Shown here: positions 61,370 through 64,000 of the stretch, piece by piece
Position numbering within the stretch: position 1 is the first letter of the stretch
Layout of the letters: the number at the start of each line of letters is the position of its first letter
Translations under genes and position numbers: made by a program
The notes under the pieces: model-generated
What the model was told of the DNA's origin: nothing
Database searches by the model: none
What the model saw: the letters and a program-made list of their open reading frames with translations, nothing else
Assembly (NCBI RefSeq): GCF_004193175.1
Contig: NZ_SAUH01000001.1
Coordinates: forward strand, 682,001 to 746,000
DNA: 64,000 bases
Source of the DNA: Streptomyces sp. RFCAC02
GTDB lineage: Bacteria > Actinomycetota > Actinomycetes > Streptomycetales > Streptomycetaceae
Reading direction: 5' to 3'

Positions 61370-62827
61370 ATGAGCGACAGGGACAGTCACACGGAACGCG
61401 GCGGGGGCGGTGACGGCGACACGTGGGACGTGATCGTCGTCGGCGCCGGCCCGGTCGGGGAGAACGTGGCCGACCGCACGAGCGCCGCCGGCCTGCGCAC
61501 GGCGATCGTGGAACGCGAGCTGGTCGGCGGCGAGTGCTCGTACTGGGCGTGCATCCCGAGCAAGGCGCTGCTGCGGCCCTCGGCCGCCCTGGACGCGGCC
61601 CGCGCCGTGCCAGGTGCGCGGGAGGCGGTGGGCGACGGGCGGCTCGACGCGGCGGCGGTCCTGGCCCGGCGCGACAGCTTCACCAGCGGGTGGCGTGACG
61701 ACGGGCAGGTCGAGTGGCTCGGCTCGGCCGGGATCGAGCTGATCCGGGGCGAGGCGCGGCTGGCCGGCCCGCGCCGGGTCGTCGTGGGCGACCGGACGCT
61801 GACGGCCCGGCACGCCGTGGCCGTCTGCCCGGGCAGCGAGGCGCGGCTCCCGTCGATCCCGGGGCTCGCGGACGCGCGGCCGTGGACGAGCCGCGAGGCG
61901 ACGTCGGCGAAGGACGTCCCGGGCCGGCTCGCCGTCGTCGGCGGGGGTGTCGTCGGCGCGGAGATGGCCGCCGCGTGGGCCGGCCTCGGGTCGAAGGTGA
62001 CGCTGCTGATGCGCGGTGAGCGCCCGCTGCCGCGCATGGAGCGGTTCGCCGGCGACCTGGTGGCCGGCGGGCTGACGGCGCGCGGCGTGGACGTGCGGCC
62101 CGGCACGTCGGTGACGGAGGTGCGCCGCCCCGACCCGGCGGGGCCGGTGACGCTGATCCTGGACAGCGGGGACGGCGGGGACGGCGGCGAACTGGTCGCC
62201 GACGAGGTGCTGTTCGCGACCGGCCGGGCGCCGCGCACCGGCACGCTCGGGCTGGAGAGCGTCGGCCTCGAACCGGGATCCTGGCTGACGGTGGACGACA
62301 CGCTCCTCGTGGACGGCGTGGACGGCACCTGGCTGTACGCGGCGGGCGACGTGAACCACCGCGCGCTCCTCACCCACCAGGGCAAGTACCAGGCCCGGAT
62401 CGCGGGTGACGCGATCGCGGCCCGCGCGCAGGGCCGTCCGGTCCCGGCGACGGCGCGGGCCGACGCGTTCGCGGTGCCGCAGGTCGTCTTCACCGAGCCG
62501 GAGGTGGCGTCCGTGGGCCTGACGGCCGAGGCGGCGAAGGCGGCGGGCCGCCGGTTCCGGTGTGTGGACTACGACCTCGGCAGCGTCTCGGGCGCCGCCC
62601 TGCGCGCCGACGGCTACACGGGCCGGGCGCGCATCGTGGTGGACGAGGACCACGAGGTGCTGATCGGCGCGACCTTCACCGGCCCGGACGCGGGCGAACT
62701 GCTGCACGCGGCGACGATCGCGATCGTCGGCGAGGTGACGATCGACGACCTGTGGCACGCGGTCCCGGCATTCCCGACGGTGAACGAGGTGTGGCTGCGC
62801 CTGCTGGAGACCTACCGCGACTCCTGA
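61370..62827 (+). CDS. FAD/NAD(P)-dependent disulfide oxidoreductase
   Basis: 485 aa of the dihydrolipoamide dehydrogenase/mercuric reductase family. FAD motif VVGAGPVGENVA (about 24-35), redox-active C-x4-C in GGECSYWACIPSKALL, NAD motif VVGGGVVGAEMA, FAD motif 2 LYAAGDVNH. The C-terminal interface reads HAVPAFPTVNEVW where lipoamide dehydrogenases have HAHPTxxE, so the catalytic His-Glu pair is present but the substrate is not predictable. Known relatives are called pyridine nucleotide-disulfide oxidoreductases. Confidence 0.88.
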   Translation: MSDRDSHTERGGGGDGDTWDVIVVGAGPVGENVADRTSAAGLRTAIVERELVGGECSYWACIPSKALLRPSAALDAARAVPGAREAVGDGRLDAAAVLARRDSFTSGWRDDGQVEWLGSAGIELIRGEARLAGPRRVVVGDRTLTARHAVAVCPGSEARLPSIPGLADARPWTSREATSAKDVPGRLAVVGGGVVGAEMAAAWAGLGSKVTLLMRGERPLPRMERFAGDLVAGGLTARGVDVRPGTSVTEVRRPDPAGPVTLILDSGDGGDGGELVADEVLFATGRAPRTGTLGLESVGLEPGSWLTVDDTLLVDGVDGTWLYAAGDVNHRALLTHQGKYQARIAGDAIAARAQGRPVPATARADAFAVPQVVFTEPEVASVGLTAEAAKAAGRRFRCVDYDLGSVSGAALRADGYTGRARIVVDEDHEVLIGATFTGPDAGELLHAATIAIVGEVTIDDLWHAVPAFPTVNEVWLRLLETYRDS

Positions 62828-62852
62828 CCGCCAAGCCCGCCGGCCCTCTTCC

Positions 62853-63083
62853 TCACCGCATCCACGCGGTCGGGAAGGGGGCCGCCGGCGGAAGCGTGCA
62901 CCCGCCGTGCCGCGAGGCGAACCGCACGAACGCCGACCAGTCCGCGCGACCGACCACGAAGGCCGGGCGACCCACGTCCTTGGAATCCCGCACATGGACA
63001 GCCCGCGCGGCGAACGCGACATCGACGCAACTGTCGCCCTGACCACCGGCGTTCCCGTACAGCCACTCCGTGTACGTGGTGAG
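62853..63083 (-). pseudogene. DUF397 gene fragment without start codon
   Basis: Open frame of ~77 codons encoding WLYGNAGGQGDSCVDVAF, VHVRDSKDVGRPAFVVGRAD and WSAFVRFASRHGG: a DUF397 protein. No ATG, GTG, TTG or CTG precedes the domain in frame for at least 25 codons into the upstream gene. A GTG at 62993 would remove its first third. No HTH-DUF5753 partner is near. Best read as a decayed remnant; a non-standard start or sequencing error is the alternative. Confidence 0.6.
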
Positions 63084-63090
63084 CGGGTCG

Positions 63091-63852
63091 TCAGGAGGGC
63101 TGCAGGCCGAGGAGGATCGCGCGTTCGATGGGGGTCGGGTCGGTTCCGGACAGGTCGAGTGTGCCCGTCGGCAGCAGGGGTGGCTGGCCCATGAAGCGTG
63201 GCACCGTGCCGTGGTGCGGCTGTGCCGCGTGCACCAGGAAGGGGTGGCACAGGAACACGTCGCCCGCCGCGCCGGTGGCCGTCACCTCGGGTCGGCCCTC
63301 GGTCGCGGGCACCACGTCGCCGCACAGCGGGAACCACGGCCGTCCCGCCGTGCCCGCGTCCGCGAGGAACGGCGGGACGTCCAGGTGGGAGCCGACCCTG
63401 ACGCGGGTCGGGGCGTCGTCCGGGCCGACGTCGGAGAACAGGAACAGCATCAGCAGCGCCCGGCCGCGCGAGTCGATGCTCACGCGCGGCTCCCCCGCGT
63501 CGCCGGCGAAGCTGCCCTCCAGGTGCCAGCCGTCGTCGCCCGGCGGCTGTGCGCTGGGGAAGCGGACGGGGAACGTGCCGATCCCGCCGGGCGCCACCCA
63601 CCGGCCCGGGCCGACGAGCCGGTCGAACGCCGCGTGCAGGACCGGCATGTTGGCCGCGGCGCGGAACGGCGGGGTGGCGAACCCGCCGAGCCGGACGACG
63701 GGTTCCGTCCAGGTGGCGGGATCGTCCGGGTCGCAGCCGGTCGCGTGCCACAGCTCGGCGCGGCACGCGTCGACGAGGTCGGCCGGGACGGCCCCCGGCA
63801 GATGGACGAAACCGTCCCGAACGAACGTCTCGACGTCGTCGTCCGTCAGCAT
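63091..63852 (-). CDS. Phytanoyl-CoA dioxygenase-family protein
   Basis: 253-aa Fe(II)/2-oxoglutarate oxygenase-like protein. Start FVRDGFVHLPGAVPADLVDA is typical. The metal motif HxD reads GWHLEGS (His-Leu-Glu) and the distal His lies in FLCHPFLVHAAQPHHG, so the facial triad may be His-Glu-His and activity is uncertain. Upstream neighbour of the DUF397 fragment. Confidence 0.8.
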   Translation of the reverse strand: MLTDDDVETFVRDGFVHLPGAVPADLVDACRAELWHATGCDPDDPATWTEPVVRLGGFATPPFRAAANMPVLHAAFDRLVGPGRWVAPGGIGTFPVRFPSAQPPGDDGWHLEGSFAGDAGEPRVSIDSRGRALLMLFLFSDVGPDDAPTRVRVGSHLDVPPFLADAGTAGRPWFPLCGDVVPATEGRPEVTATGAAGDVFLCHPFLVHAAQPHHGTVPRFMGQPPLLPTGTLDLSGTDPTPIERAILLGLQPS

Positions 63853-63943
63853 CGGCGCTCCTCGCGCGGGTGGGGATACGTACCCGCGAGCGTGACGCCG
63901 TGGCGGGGGCGGCGCAACGGTTTTTCGTACGGGCGGCCGAGCG

Positions 63944-64000
63944 TCACTCGTCCAGGTAGGGCGCGCACAGGTCCTCGACCGTGTCGTCCAGGTCGTCCCC
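63944..64000 (-). CDS. 3' end of a gene cut by the window edge
   Basis: The last 18 codons of a leftward frame, ending LDDTVEDLCAPYLDE and TGA at 63944-63946, open to the window end. Not identifiable from so little sequence. The acidic C-terminus is all that can be described. Confidence 0.4.
   Translation of the reverse strand, partial: GDDLDDTVEDLCAPYLDE

Noticed and set aside
58433..63766. 1777-aa antisense frame over ligase, glucosidase and oxidoreductase genes
   Set aside because: Shadow of four clear forward/reverse genes; composition artefact.

Overview
The window looks like a chromosomal segment of Streptomyces or a very close relative. GC is about 70% or more, GTG starts are common, and many genes are joined by 4-nt ATGA/GTGA overlaps. 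The gene set is typical: mycothiol synthesis (mshC), chaplins, a GylR-type glycerol operon, HTH-DUF5753/DUF397 pairs and an F420-type LLM oxidoreductase. From memory, the order of roughly the first 18 kb matches the gylR-to-chpH/M20 peptidase region of S. coelicolor.

Layout. 0.1-5.1 kb: glycerol uptake and catabolism (gylR, glpF, glpK, glpD); gylR carries an apparent 1-nt frameshift. 5.2-14 kb: PAC2 protein, mshC, the TIGR03843/DUF3090/histidine-phosphatase trio, an LLM oxidoreductase, an aldo/keto reductase and a RecD2-like protein whose ATPase motifs have decayed. 14.1-18.2 kb: acidic protein, DUF5703, chaplins ChpC and ChpH, M20 peptidase, tRNA-Leu(GAG). 18.3-24.9 kb: AfsQ-like two-component system with a lipoprotein, a secreted repeat protein, membrane proteins and an MFS carrier. 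24.9-29.1 kb: an ECF41 sigma factor (SigJ type) with a serine hydrolase, an exporter and a carboxymuconolactone-decarboxylase-like protein. Three exact copies of GGTCACA-N16-CGTC lie upstream of these units, which points to a compact self-controlled regulon.

29.4-33.9 kb is an accessory-looking island with lower GC in places. It holds a small secreted protein and its decayed tandem copy, an APH-fold kinase behind a remnant of a radical-SAM gene, and a tightly overlapped operon of GHKL ATPase, 39-aa membrane peptide, Cys-rich protein and small protein. That operon is divergent from HTH-DUF5753 and two DUF397 genes. 34-42.3 kb: MarR with a DHA2 exporter, msrA, topoisomerase IB, MFS with LysR, GNAT. 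42.5-48.6 kb: complete Mrp Na+/H+ antiporter operon, mrpA(B) C D E F G. 48.6-52.8 kb: catabolic operon kdgT, DUF1537 kinase, pdxA-type dehydrogenase and DeoR regulator, with tandem palindromes upstream.

53-64 kb: DNA repair and miscellany. This includes a Fpg/Nei-like glycosylase missing a zinc ligand, an RfbB-type dehydratase, UdgX, DUF1348 with CGNR, a stand-alone ATP-dependent DNA ligase, a GH13 glucosidase, a flavin disulfide reductase, a DUF397 fragment without a start codon, a phytanoyl-CoA dioxygenase-like protein, and the last codons of a gene cut by the window edge. No gap over 300 bases lacks an annotated feature, and no CRISPR array, insertion sequence or rRNA was seen.
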